18,222 bases of DNA, from NCBI GenBank assembly GCA_002403905.1, contig DHIR01000089.1, positions 1 to 18,222 of the forward strand, given 5' to 3'. Below, piece by piece: positions 1 to 6,283 of the stretch. Numbering within the stretch: the first letter of the stretch is position 1; each line of letters opens with the position of its first letter. The DNA comes from Mucilaginibacter sp. UBA4741. Lineage in GTDB: Bacteria > Bacteroidota > Bacteroidia > Sphingobacteriales > Sphingobacteriaceae. The position numbers and the translations under genes are program-made. The notes beneath the pieces were generated by a model. The model saw only the letters and a list, made by a program, of their open reading frames with translations. It was not told the DNA's origin and searched no databases.

Positions 1-7
1 TCCTTTT

Positions 8-25
8 ATCCTATAAATCTTAGTT
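8..25. repeat. 18-bp direct repeat, copy 1
   Basis: The 18-mer atcctataaatcttagtt is found again, base for base, at 863-880. The two copies bracket the hypothetical gene at 30-644 and the palindromic spacer after it. This copy ends 4 bases before the ATG at 30. It resembles the short AT-rich words spread through spacers of Sphingobacteriaceae; mobility is not shown. Confidence 0.6.
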
Positions 26-29
26 CTCT

Positions 30-644
30 ATGGAAAACCACCCTTTTGATACTACCGGCCTTAAAGAAGAAGCAATAACCCGTTTTGCCGAAACTTACCA
101 GGCGCTTAAAGAAGAATTTCAGATCCAACCTACCGGCCATATCGATTTTGACCTGCACCAGTTTAAAGCTTTCAGAAATTGTTTGGATGTTAATGTGCGG
201 GGATCGTATGTTATTAAACAGGATTGCGGCGATTCTTATATACTATTTGTAGAGGTGCATTATAAAATTGGCAATAAGCATATCACCCATCACCAGGAAT
301 ACCAGGTTTGGGGATTGACTTACCTGAAACATAATTTCGGTGGGGTACTAATTCGCCGCGAAACATTGACGGATAAACTACTGGAACTGATACACCCCTT
401 AGAAATTGACTTTAAAGAAGACAAACCTTTTAGTGATACTTTTTATGTAGTAGTAAACGACCACGTAAAAGCCACCGCCGGCATGAACCGCGATTTCCGC
501 AACTCGGTTATGGATATCCGCGATAATGACTTTTTAATTGAGATAGTAGACCATACCATTATCATAGGTAATTACGATCCGATAATTCCGGAAAAATCTT
601 TACATATTGGGGAGTTTGTGGCGAGGATTGCTGGGGCATGTTAA
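30..644 (+). CDS. Conserved hypothetical protein, possibly DUF3137-like
   Basis: I do not recognise this 204-residue protein with confidence. It has no signal peptide and no membrane segment, so it is probably cytoplasmic. It is rich in aromatic and charged residues, with alternating strands and helices. The C-terminal third (about 133-190) reads F-x3-FYVVVNDHVKA, then a helix ending FRNSVMDI, then strands FLIEIVD and TIIIG. That order recalls the C-terminal part of DUF3137 proteins, where a strand with a D-x-x-x-A turn precedes a helix and two strands, but the match is by eye and weak. The ATG at 30 is the first in frame and no Shine-Dalgarno sequence precedes it. The gene is convergent with the ABC ATPase gene and stands alone here, so context gives no function. 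Confidence 0.7.
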   Translation: MENHPFDTTGLKEEAITRFAETYQALKEEFQIQPTGHIDFDLHQFKAFRNCLDVNVRGSYVIKQDCGDSYILFVEVHYKIGNKHITHHQEYQVWGLTYLKHNFGGVLIRRETLTDKLLELIHPLEIDFKEDKPFSDTFYVVVNDHVKATAGMNRDFRNSVMDIRDNDFLIEIVDHTIIIGNYDPIIPEKSLHIGEFVARIAGAC

Positions 645-750
645 TAACCAGCATTTAGTACGTCATTATAAGCGTAGCAATCGCAAGGATGCAATGCGGA
701 TAATATGTATCGTGTCTACGACACTCATTATTATTACGAGGCATATTTTA

Positions 751-797
751 CAACGGGTTAAAACCCGTTGCTATAACATAGGCCGAGCCGATGGCTC
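751..797. repeat. Palindrome pair in convergent spacer
   Basis: Two compact palindromes lie in the spacer between convergent genes. The first, 751-770, has 9-bp arms (caacgggtt / aacccgttg) around a two-base AA loop. The second, 785-797, has 5-bp arms (gagcc / ggctc) around gat. No T-run follows either, so they are not textbook intrinsic terminators. They resemble the REP-like intergenic palindromes of Bacteroidota and share the AA-loop design with the cluster at 6136-6278. Confidence 0.55.
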
Positions 798-844
798 TTA
801 AATCTTTCGAACACTCCTAATTTATAATCCCGGACTAATAGGTT

Positions 845-880
845 AATCCTAAAATCTTATTAATCCTATAAATCTTAGTT
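845..880. repeat. Tandem imperfect repeat containing 18-bp repeat copy 2
   Basis: Two near-identical units start with aatcct at 845 and at 862 (17-base offset). The second contains the exact 18-mer also seen at 8-25. The last two bases overlap the stop codon (879-881) of the minus-strand ABC ATPase gene. Confidence 0.55.
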
Positions 881-1598
881 AAACTACCCCGCTTCTGTCT
901 ACTATCTGTATATTGGTATTAGCATAATCGCGCTCAATTAAGCCATCGCGCATACGTACTATGCGGTGGGCGTGCATGGCGATGTCCTCTTCGTGGGTTA
1001 CTAATATAATAGTATTGCCTTTGGCGTGGATATCTTCCACCAGGCTCATGATCTCGATAGATGTTTTGGTATCCAGGTTACCCGTAGGCTCATCGGCCAG
1101 GATAATGGATGGATCGTTAATTAAAGCCCTTGCCACAGCAACACGCTGGCGCTGCCCGCCTGATAGCTCGTTAGGGCGATGGTCGGTACGGTTACCTAGG
1201 CCTACATTCTCTAAAGCCTTTTTAGCACGGGCCTGCCTGCCTTCTTTATTAACACCTGCATAAATTAATGGCAGTGCCACATTATCTAAAGCGGTATTAC
1301 GGGGCAATAAGTTAAATGTCTGGAACACAAAACCGATCTCCGAGTTACGCACTTCGGCCAGCTCATTATCACTCATGTGGCTTACGTTAATGCCATTAAG
1401 GATGTATTCGCCTTTGGTGGGGGTGTCCAGGCAACCTAAAATGTTCATCAAGGTTGATTTGCCCGAACCCGATGGTCCCATCAGCGCCACAAACTCACCT
1501 TTATTAATAGTAAGCGAAACAGATTTAAGGGCATGAATAATCTCCGTACCTATAATGTATTTGCGTCCTATATCTTTAATGGTGATTAATGGCTCCAT
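879..1598 (-). CDS. ABC transporter ATP-binding protein, MacB/LolD type
   Basis: This is a complete 239-residue ATPase subunit of an ABC transporter of the MacB/LolD/FtsE class, acting on the inner face of the inner membrane to power export of, or lipoprotein release to, the periplasmic side. Walker [10 protein letters not shown] is at 41-49, the Q-loop glutamine is Q93 ([10 protein letters not shown]), the signature LSGGQ is at 145-149, Walker B IILADEP is at 165-171 with catalytic E170, and the H-loop histidine is H202. The insertion after Walker A and the N-terminal [10 protein letters not shown] are typical of this class. No permease gene is adjacent, so the substrate cannot be told from context and a lolD or macB symbol is not justified. 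It lies downstream of gatC on the same strand, with a hairpin-forming spacer between them. The ATG at 1598 fits the family start. Confidence 0.93.
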   Translation of the reverse strand: MEPLITIKDIGRKYIIGTEIIHALKSVSLTINKGEFVALMGPSGSGKSTLMNILGCLDTPTKGEYILNGINVSHMSDNELAEVRNSEIGFVFQTFNLLPRNTALDNVALPLIYAGVNKEGRQARAKKALENVGLGNRTDHRPNELSGGQRQRVAVARALINDPSIILADEPTGNLDTKTSIEIMSLVEDIHAKGNTIILVTHEEDIAMHAHRIVRMRDGLIERDYANTNIQIVDRSGVV

Positions 1599-1652
1599 GC
1601 TTGTTTTTTGTTCTTTGACTGTAAAGAGGGGTGGATTGTTACAATCTTTTTT

Positions 1653-1717
1653 GAGTAGTGAGTTTTGAGTGGTGAGTTATGAGTTTAAAGTCTCTGAACT
1701 CATAACTCATAACTACC
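1653..1717 (-). repeat. Heptanucleotide array and hairpin after gatC
   Basis: On the plus strand five heptads of the form gagtnnt (gagtagt, gagtttt, gagtggt, gagttat, gagttta) run from 1653 to 1687. They are followed at 1697-1717 by aactcat, aactcat and aactacc. The two parts form a perfect 13-bp stem, 1673-1685 with 1697-1709, around an 11-base loop. Read from the minus strand, the array begins at the gatC TAG (1719-1717). It could be a 3' end stabiliser or termination hairpin for the gatC mRNA; no U-tract is evident. Confidence 0.7.
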
Positions 1718-2004
1718 TACCCAATCACTTTCGCTACCAAAAAGTATTGGTCGTCATGCTTGGGCGAGTTTTGCAGCGCTTCTTCAACGGTAACATCCTG
1801 TTTAACCACGTCTTCCCTAAATACATTTACTTCGTTTGATAGGTAAACCAACGGCTCAACGGCTGAGGTGTCTATCTCATTAAGTTTAGCCATAAAGCTT
1901 AGAATCTTGTTCAAGTCGCCAATCATTTCCTGCTTTTCGGTTTCGGCAAGTTCAAGGCGGGCAAGGTGGACTATCTTATCTACGGTTTCGCTGTCAATAA
2001 TCAT
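1717..2004 (-). CDS. gatC: Glutamyl/aspartyl-tRNA amidotransferase subunit C
   Basis: GatC is the small subunit of the GatCAB amidotransferase, which converts Glu-tRNA(Gln) and Asp-tRNA(Asn) to their amidated forms in the cytoplasm. At 95 residues the length is right. The sequence follows the family: an N-terminal helix VDKIVHLARLELAETEKQ, then ILSFMAKLNEIDTSAVEPL, then an extended tail ending in a short helix with the FxxAKVI-type terminus. It starts one base after the stop codon of the plsC gene upstream (stop 2006-2008, ATG 2004-2002), so the two are surely co-transcribed. gatA and gatB are not in the window, which is common because the three subunits are often scattered. Confidence 0.93.
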   Translation of the reverse strand: MIIDSETVDKIVHLARLELAETEKQEMIGDLNKILSFMAKLNEIDTSAVEPLVYLSNEVNVFREDVVKQDVTVEEALQNSPKHDDQYFLVAKVIG

Positions 2005-2005
2005 A

Positions 2006-2731
2006 TTATACTAATTTCTGGTTGATAATGTTGTGGATCCTGTCGCGCAGGGCATCGGCATCATCGGGTGTTAAATTTGCCGTTTCAATAGGCTTATGTA
2101 CAAATATATGGCAAATTCCCGGTTTGCTGCCATATTCCGAGCCGTTGTTCCACAATACTTTCCAGGTATCTATTGAAGTTACAGGCAAAATGGGAATCTT
2201 CAGTTCAATAGCCAGCCGGAACGCGCCTTTTTTAAAAGAGTGCAGTTTCGGCGGATATTCGGTCGGAATGGTTGCTTCAGGGAAAATAACTACACTTATT
2301 CCTTCTTTTAATTTATCGGCAGCCAACTTGAATGCCCTGAAAGATGATATTTTGCTATCGCGGTTTACGGTTATATCAATGGTCCTGAAAAAGAAACCGA
2401 GCACCATATTGCTCAATAATTCTTCCTTGCCAATAAAAGCATGATTATTTTTTGCCGCTATGCTGATGGTAGATACATCTAAATTTGAAGTATGGTTGCC
2501 GCAAATAATATAAGTGCGTTTCCAATCTATAGGTTCCTCATAGTCAATATTGAAAAATATGCCCGAAATAGTAGCACTGCAAACAATAATGAACCTCCTG
2601 AACCGGTTGATGTATTTATATCTGCTTTGCCCGCGTGAAAGAAAATATAAAATTGGCCAAACCAGAATAAAAAAGAAAGCTACGCTATACCTATAAAAAT
2701 AGGTGTGTATTCTTTTTAAAACTCGTTTCAT
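2006..2731 (-). CDS. plsC: 1-acyl-sn-glycerol-3-phosphate acyltransferase paralog 1
   Basis: This PlsC-family acyltransferase transfers an acyl chain to lysophosphatidic acid to give phosphatidic acid at the inner membrane. From the ATG at 2731 it has 241 residues. A hydrophobic N-terminal segment (about 16-33) is the likely membrane anchor. The catalytic HX4D motif is H80-D85 in NHTSNLD. The phosphate-binding arginine region is TVNRDS (122-127), and IPILPV is the fourth block. The FPEG block reads FPEA here (150-153), an oddity not shared by the tandem paralog. I chose the ATG at 2731 because the proteins align from this methionine and the TTG at 2740 is the end of a perfect -7 box. It runs into gatC with a one-base gap. 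The exact acyl acceptor (glycerophospholipid or ornithine-type lipid) cannot be told. Confidence 0.88.
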   Translation of the reverse strand: MKRVLKRIHTYFYRYSVAFFFILVWPILYFLSRGQSRYKYINRFRRFIIVCSATISGIFFNIDYEEPIDWKRTYIICGNHTSNLDVSTISIAAKNNHAFIGKEELLSNMVLGFFFRTIDITVNRDSKISSFRAFKLAADKLKEGISVVIFPEATIPTEYPPKLHSFKKGAFRLAIELKIPILPVTSIDTWKVLWNNGSEYGSKPGICHIFVHKPIETANLTPDDADALRDRIHNIINQKLV

Positions 2732-2737
2732 TGAGCC

Positions 2738-2745
2738 CAAAGATA
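2738..2745 (-). promoter_or_regulatory. -7 promoter box of plsC paralog 1
   Basis: The minus strand reads TATCTTTG, a perfect match to the Bacteroidota -7 consensus TAnnTTTG. It ends 6 bases before the ATG at 2731. I see no clear -33 TTG at the expected distance. The mRNA would have almost no leader. Confidence 0.5.
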
Positions 2746-2806
2746 AATAAAAGTTGATGGAGTTTGTCAGGATAAAATGTATTCAACTTGATCTAACCTA
2801 ATTAAC

Positions 2807-3535
2807 TCATTCAACCAACTTCCTATTAATAATTCCATATATCTCATCGCGCAAAGTATCCGCGTCGTCAAGCTTTAGGTGGGCGGTTTGTACCGGTTTA
2901 TGAACATATATATGGCATACACCTGGTTTGCTGCCATGGTCAAGGCCGGTATCCCATAAAATTTTCCAGGTATTGGTTGATGAAACAGGTATGATAGGTA
3001 TTTTCAAATCGATAGCCAGCCTGAAGGGGCCGTTTTTAAAATCGTTTAATTGCGGTGGGTATTCGCTCGGTATCATACCCTCGGGGAATATAATAACTGA
3101 TATGCCACTCGCCAAAGCCTCTGCCGCTTTTTTAAATGCGCGGTATGACGACAACTTGCTTTCACGATTAACGGGAATATCCACCGACCTGAAAAATATG
3201 CCGGTAACAAACTCGTCTTTAAGCTCTTCTTTGCCCATGAAACAAAAGTTATTCTTTGTCATAAGGCTCATTGCGGTAATATCCAGGTTTGAGGTATGAT
3301 TGGGGCAGATGATATAGGTTTTATGCCAGTCTATAGGTTCTTCAAACGAAAAACTGTATATAATACCGGCTATTATCGAACTTAAAAATCCCCATATCCG
3401 CCTAACCTTATTCATGTCGTTGTACCTTTGGGGCTTGCGCGAAAAATAGTACAGGAACGGCCATAGTACGATATAAAAAAAACCAACACTGTAACGGTAA
3501 AAGTAGCAGTGCAGTTTCCTTAAAAATATTTTCAT
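2807..3535 (-). CDS. plsC: 1-acyl-sn-glycerol-3-phosphate acyltransferase paralog 2
   Basis: This is the tandem paralog of the neighbouring plsC gene; the two align from their ATGs through at least residue 160 without an obvious gap. From the ATG at 3535 it has 242 residues. An N-terminal hydrophobic segment (about 16-32) anchors it to the membrane. HX4D is H80-D85 (NHTSNLD), the arginine block is PVNRES, FPEG is canonical at 150-153, and IPIIPV is block four. The apparent TTG start at 3544 is the end of a -7 box, so ATG 3535 is preferred. It is divergent from trpS with only 38 bases between start codons. It is followed by plsC1 after a 75-base spacer holding another promoter box, so both may be made from one or two transcripts. 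Confidence 0.88.
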   Translation of the reverse strand: MKIFLRKLHCYFYRYSVGFFYIVLWPFLYYFSRKPQRYNDMNKVRRIWGFLSSIIAGIIYSFSFEEPIDWHKTYIICPNHTSNLDITAMSLMTKNNFCFMGKEELKDEFVTGIFFRSVDIPVNRESKLSSYRAFKKAAEALASGISVIIFPEGMIPSEYPPQLNDFKNGPFRLAIDLKIPIIPVSSTNTWKILWDTGLDHGSKPGVCHIYVHKPVQTAHLKLDDADTLRDEIYGIINRKLVE

Positions 3536-3541
3536 CGTCTT

Positions 3542-3549
3542 CAAAAATA
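3542..3549 (-). promoter_or_regulatory. -7 promoter box of plsC paralog 2
   Basis: The minus strand reads TATTTTTG, a perfect TAnnTTTG match, 6 bases before the ATG at 3535. That is the same spacing as in the sister gene. It lies only 11 bp from the oppositely oriented trpS -7 box, so the two promoters must overlap. Confidence 0.5.
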
Positions 3550-3560
3550 TAAAAAATACT

Positions 3561-3568
3561 TACTTTCG
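3561..3568 (+). promoter_or_regulatory. -7 promoter box of trpS
   Basis: TACTTTCG matches TAnnTTTG with one mismatch and ends 5 bases before the trpS ATG at 3574. No clear -33 element is visible; it would fall in the plsC2 start region. Confidence 0.45.
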
Positions 3569-3573
3569 CCGCT

Positions 3574-4569
3574 ATGGAAACTGTTGTGAGTGGTATAAGG
3601 TCTACCGGGAACCTGCATTTGGGTAATTATTATGGTGCGATACAAAACTTCGTGAAAATGCAGCACGAGTATAATTGCTTTTTTTTTATTGCCGATCTGC
3701 ACTCGCTTACCACGCACCCAACGCCTGATAACCTGCATGTTAATGTTAAAAATGTACTGGTTGAGTACCTGGCAGCGGGTATTGACCCGGAGAAAGCCAC
3801 TATCTACGTACAATCGGATGTCCAGGAAATCTCTGAGCTATACTTATACCTAAACATGAACGCCTACATGGGCGAACTTGAACGTAGCACCTCATTTAAA
3901 GACAAAGTACGCGCCAACCCTGATAATGTAAACGCCGGCCTTTTAACCTATCCGGTTTTAATGGCGGCTGATATATTGATACACAAAGCTACCAAAGTAC
4001 CCGTAGGTAAAGACCAGGAACAACACCTTGAAATGGCCCGTACCTTTGGTAATCGTTTTAACCGTTTATATAATAAAGAATATTTCCCCGAGCCGTATGC
4101 GTTCAACTTTAGCGAGAACCTGGTGAAGATTCCGGGACTGGATGGCAAAGGTAAAATGGGTAAATCAGAAGGAGAGGGCAACGCTATTTTCCTTTCAGAC
4201 TCGCCCGAGGTTATCCGAAAAAAAGTTATGCGTGCCGTTACAGATAGCGGACCGACAGCCGAAAATCAGCAAAAACCGGAGGAAATACAGAACCTGTTCG
4301 ACCTGATGAAGGTTGTATCTGCTCCTGATACCATTGCTCATTTTGATAATCTATATAATACTATGCAGATCCGTTATGGCGATTTGAAAAAACAATTAGC
4401 CGAAGACATGATCATTGCTACAGCCCCAATCCGCGAGAAGATAAGTGATATTGCCAATGATGCCCCATACCTGCGCCAGGTGGCCCGTTACGGAGCTATA
4501 AAAGCAAGAGAAAGCGCAGCCAAGACTATTAAAGAGGTGAGAGAGATAATTGGGTTTAAGAGTTTTTGA
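3574..4569 (+). CDS. trpS: Tryptophanyl-tRNA synthetase
   Basis: TrpRS is a class I enzyme that charges tRNA(Trp) with tryptophan in the cytoplasm using ATP. The 331-residue length is normal for bacterial TrpRS. The HIGH-equivalent motif is GNLHLGN (12-18), following VVSGIRST. The KMSKS loop is KMGKS (194-198) within GKGKMGKSEGEGN, the shape seen in Bacteroidota enzymes. Other family blocks are FFIADLHSLT (37-46), LNMNAYMGELERSTSFKDK and GLLTYPVLMAADIL (122-135). The C-terminal helical anticodon-binding part is complete. The ATG at 3574 immediately precedes the conserved N-terminus. It is divergent from plsC2 and followed by a heptad array. Confidence 0.97.
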   Translation: METVVSGIRSTGNLHLGNYYGAIQNFVKMQHEYNCFFFIADLHSLTTHPTPDNLHVNVKNVLVEYLAAGIDPEKATIYVQSDVQEISELYLYLNMNAYMGELERSTSFKDKVRANPDNVNAGLLTYPVLMAADILIHKATKVPVGKDQEQHLEMARTFGNRFNRLYNKEYFPEPYAFNFSENLVKIPGLDGKGKMGKSEGEGNAIFLSDSPEVIRKKVMRAVTDSGPTAENQQKPEEIQNLFDLMKVVSAPDTIAHFDNLYNTMQIRYGDLKKQLAEDMIIATAPIREKISDIANDAPYLRQVARYGAIKARESAAKTIKEVREIIGFKSF

Positions 4570-4571
4570 TT

Positions 4572-4646
4572 AGTCCATAGTCGATGGTCCATAGACCATA
4601 GTAAATTTAGTAGAAACTATTGACTATGGTCCATAGACCATGGACT
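4572..4646. repeat. Heptanucleotide array and hairpin after trpS
   Basis: Heptads agtccat, agtcgat, ggtccat and agaccat run from 4572 to 4599, starting 3 bases after the trpS TGA. A second block at 4623-4646 reads actatgg, tccatag, accatgg. The 16-mer atggtccatagaccat, itself a 6-bp hairpin with a CATA loop, occurs at 4584-4599 and 4626-4641. The segments 4585-4602 and 4623-4640 can pair over 16 of 18 positions. The right arm ends in the likely -33 element of the next gene. Confidence 0.7.
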
Positions 4647-4676
4647 TGGAAATTTAACATTCAAATTATATCTTAG
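4646..4676 (+). promoter_or_regulatory. Promoter of the deoxynucleoside kinase gene
   Basis: TTG at 4646-4648, a 20-base spacer, then TATCTTAG at 4669-4676 fits the Bacteroidota pattern TTTG-N17-23-TAnnTTTG with small deviations. The -7 box ends 5 bases before the ATG, so the mRNA should be nearly leaderless. Confidence 0.5.
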
Positions 4677-4681
4677 CGAAT

Positions 4682-5296
4682 ATGCATATAGCTATTGTTG
4701 GAAATATAGGAGCCGGTAAAACTACCCTCACAGAACTGCTGGCCAAAAATTACGGCTGGGAACCTTTATATGAAGCTGTTGATAATAATCCGTACCTGGA
4801 AGATTTTTATGGTGACATGAAACGCTGGAGCTTTAACCTACAGATATATTTTCTGAACAGCCGTTACCGCCAGATCATTGACATACAAAAAAGCGGTCGT
4901 GATATTATACAGGACAGAACCATTTATGAAGATGCTTACATATTTGCAGAGAACCTGCATGATATGGGCCTGATGACCAGCCGCGATTACGAAAACTACG
5001 AATCCATCTTTAATAACATAACCGAGTACATTAAGCCACCCGACTTGCTGGTATATTTAAAAGCATCGGTACCAACGCTGGTAAATAATATACAGCGTAG
5101 GGGCAGGGAATATGAGATAGGTATCCGTATAGATTATTTATCAAAATTGAACGAGAAGTACGATAAATGGATAAACGGCTATAAACTGGGTAAACTGTTG
5201 GTGTTAGATAAGGATAATTTGGATTTCGCTAACAATACTGAGGATATGTCATCGATCATCCAAATGGTTGAACGGGAAATTAACGGGCTATTTTAG
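4682..5296 (+). CDS. Deoxynucleoside kinase
   Basis: This 204-residue protein belongs to the dCK/dGK/dAK family, which phosphorylates deoxynucleosides at the 5' position with ATP for nucleotide salvage in the cytoplasm. The P-loop GNIGAGKTT is at 7-15. E31 in LYEAVD, W49, Q54 and R61 in the SFNLQIYFLNSRY stretch occupy the usual substrate-pocket positions. The DRS-like motif is DRTIYED (78-84). The LID arginines lie in QRRGREYE (138-145). The C-terminal VLDKDNLDF strand is also typical. Which base it prefers cannot be read from the sequence. It sits between trpS and kdsB on the same strand but has its own likely promoter. A heptad array begins at its stop codon. Confidence 0.92.
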   Translation: MHIAIVGNIGAGKTTLTELLAKNYGWEPLYEAVDNNPYLEDFYGDMKRWSFNLQIYFLNSRYRQIIDIQKSGRDIIQDRTIYEDAYIFAENLHDMGLMTSRDYENYESIFNNITEYIKPPDLLVYLKASVPTLVNNIQRRGREYEIGIRIDYLSKLNEKYDKWINGYKLGKLLVLDKDNLDFANNTEDMSSIIQMVEREINGLF

Positions 5297-5328
5297 TTAT
5301 GAGTTTTGGGTTATGAGTTTTAAGTTTT
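5294..5328. repeat. Heptanucleotide array starting at the kinase stop codon
   Basis: Successive heptads are tagttat, gagtttt, gggttat, gagtttt and aagtttt. The first three bases are the TAG stop codon of the deoxynucleoside kinase gene. Confidence 0.65.
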
Positions 5329-5352
5329 TATAATTATATGATAATTTCATAC

Positions 5353-5387
5353 CACTCACCACTTATTACTCACCACTCATCACTCAC
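5353..5387. repeat. Heptanucleotide array abutting the kdsB start
   Basis: Five uninterrupted heptads (cactcac, cacttat, tactcac, cactcat, cactcac) end exactly at the base before the kdsB ATG. They therefore occupy the whole ribosome-binding region. The word is roughly the complement of the array at 5294-5328, so imperfect pairing across the spacer is possible. Confidence 0.7.
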
Positions 5388-6113
5388 ATGCAAATCTTAG
5401 GTATCATTCCTGCACGTTACGCGTCATCCCGGTTCCCCGGGAAGCCATTGGTTGATATTGGCGGCAAGAGCATGATACAGCGGGTTTATGAGCAGGCAAA
5501 AAAAAGTGATCATTTGACCGAGGTTATTGTTGCTACAGATGATGATAGAATATTTGATCATGTAATAGCCTTTGGCGGTGTAGCCGTTATGACCAGCGCC
5601 GACCACCAAAGCGGTACCGACCGTTGTGCCGAGGTTGCTTTAGCTAACCCACAATACCAAGTAATAATAAACATACAGGGCGATGAACCTTATATCGACC
5701 CTGAGCAGATAACCAAGCTGGCGGCTTGCTTTACTTCGCCCGATGTGCAGATAGCAACACTGGTAAAAAAGGTTAAAACAGAGCAAGAGCTAAATAACCC
5801 CAATACGCCAAAAGTTATAGTAAATAAATTGAGCGAAGCAGCCTATTTTTCGCGCTCGCCCATACCGCATATTAGGGGAGAGGAACCGGCCAACTGGCTG
5901 GAGTTTTATTCGTTTTTTAAACATATTGGCATTTACGGTTACCGGGCCGATGTTTTGCAGGAAATAACCAAACTACCTATATCAGCCTTAGAAAAAGCCG
6001 AGAGTCTGGAGCAATTGCGCTGGATAGAAAATGGCTATCGTATTAAAGTTGCGGAAACAGAATTGGAAACTTATGCCGTGGATACGCCAGCTGATTTAGA
6101 GTTGTTGAAGTAA
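5388..6113 (+). CDS. kdsB: 3-deoxy-manno-octulosonate cytidylyltransferase (CMP-Kdo synthetase)
   Basis: KdsB activates Kdo with CTP to CMP-Kdo, the donor for the inner core of lipopolysaccharide, in the cytoplasm. The 241-residue length is normal. The nucleotide-binding N-terminus is PARYASSRFPGKPL (8-21). ATDDDRI, SGTDRC and IQGDEP follow in order, with the aspartates that bind the metal and substrate. The C-terminal part has FKHIGIYGYR, LEKAESLEQLRWIENG and AVDTPADLE, all diagnostic of KdsB as opposed to other cytidylyltransferases. It implies a Gram-negative outer membrane. The start ATG at 5388 comes straight after a heptad array, with no Shine-Dalgarno sequence. CTP for the reaction comes from PyrG, encoded 1 kb downstream. 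Confidence 0.96.
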   Translation: MQILGIIPARYASSRFPGKPLVDIGGKSMIQRVYEQAKKSDHLTEVIVATDDDRIFDHVIAFGGVAVMTSADHQSGTDRCAEVALANPQYQVIINIQGDEPYIDPEQITKLAACFTSPDVQIATLVKKVKTEQELNNPNTPKVIVNKLSEAAYFSRSPIPHIRGEEPANWLEFYSFFKHIGIYGYRADVLQEITKLPISALEKAESLEQLRWIENGYRIKVAETELETYAVDTPADLELLK

Positions 6114-6135
6114 TACTTACCTCCTAACAGTTTCC

Positions 6136-6278
6136 TGTTTGGCTAAAGCCACCTTATTTATTTTTGTTTTATCCGTTGACTAAAGTCAACGACAATGATA
6201 CCTTGTATATTCAATTCATTGCCGTCCCATTTATGGGGCGGGGACAAAGGCTTAGTACTAATTGGCTTTAGCCAAACA
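6136..6278. repeat. Composite palindrome cluster between convergent genes
   Basis: The outer arms 6136-6151 and 6263-6278 form a perfect 16-bp inverted repeat; each contains the small palindrome ggct-aa-agcc (or its complement). Inside are cgttgact-aa-agtcaacg (6174-6191, 8-bp stem) and a 9-bp stem at 6222-6241 (ccgtcccat / atggggcgg, one G-T pair). The cluster fills the spacer between kdsB and the minus-strand gene at 6284. It resembles REP-like elements of Bacteroidota; no transposase gene is nearby. Confidence 0.65.
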
Positions 6279-6283
6279 ATATG

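Noticed and set aside
607..801. Plus-strand ORF of 64 codons overlapping the end of the first gene
   Set aside because: It starts inside the first gene in another frame and runs through the palindromes at 751-797; the protein looks like translated repeat with no family resemblance.
879..3535. A defence or transport island built from the ABC ATPase and the acyltransferases
   Set aside because: No permease, nuclease or defence-type partner is present; plsC, gatC and a MacB-type ATPase are ordinary core genes.
3541..3813. Minus-strand ORF of 90 codons over the trpS start
   Set aside because: It is antisense to a well-supported trpS and its product has no coherent domain.
5294..5387. Possible CRISPR array or minisatellite from the repeated 7-mers
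   Set aside because: Units are 7 bases, degenerate and without spacers, and no cas gene is present; they are treated as heptad arrays.
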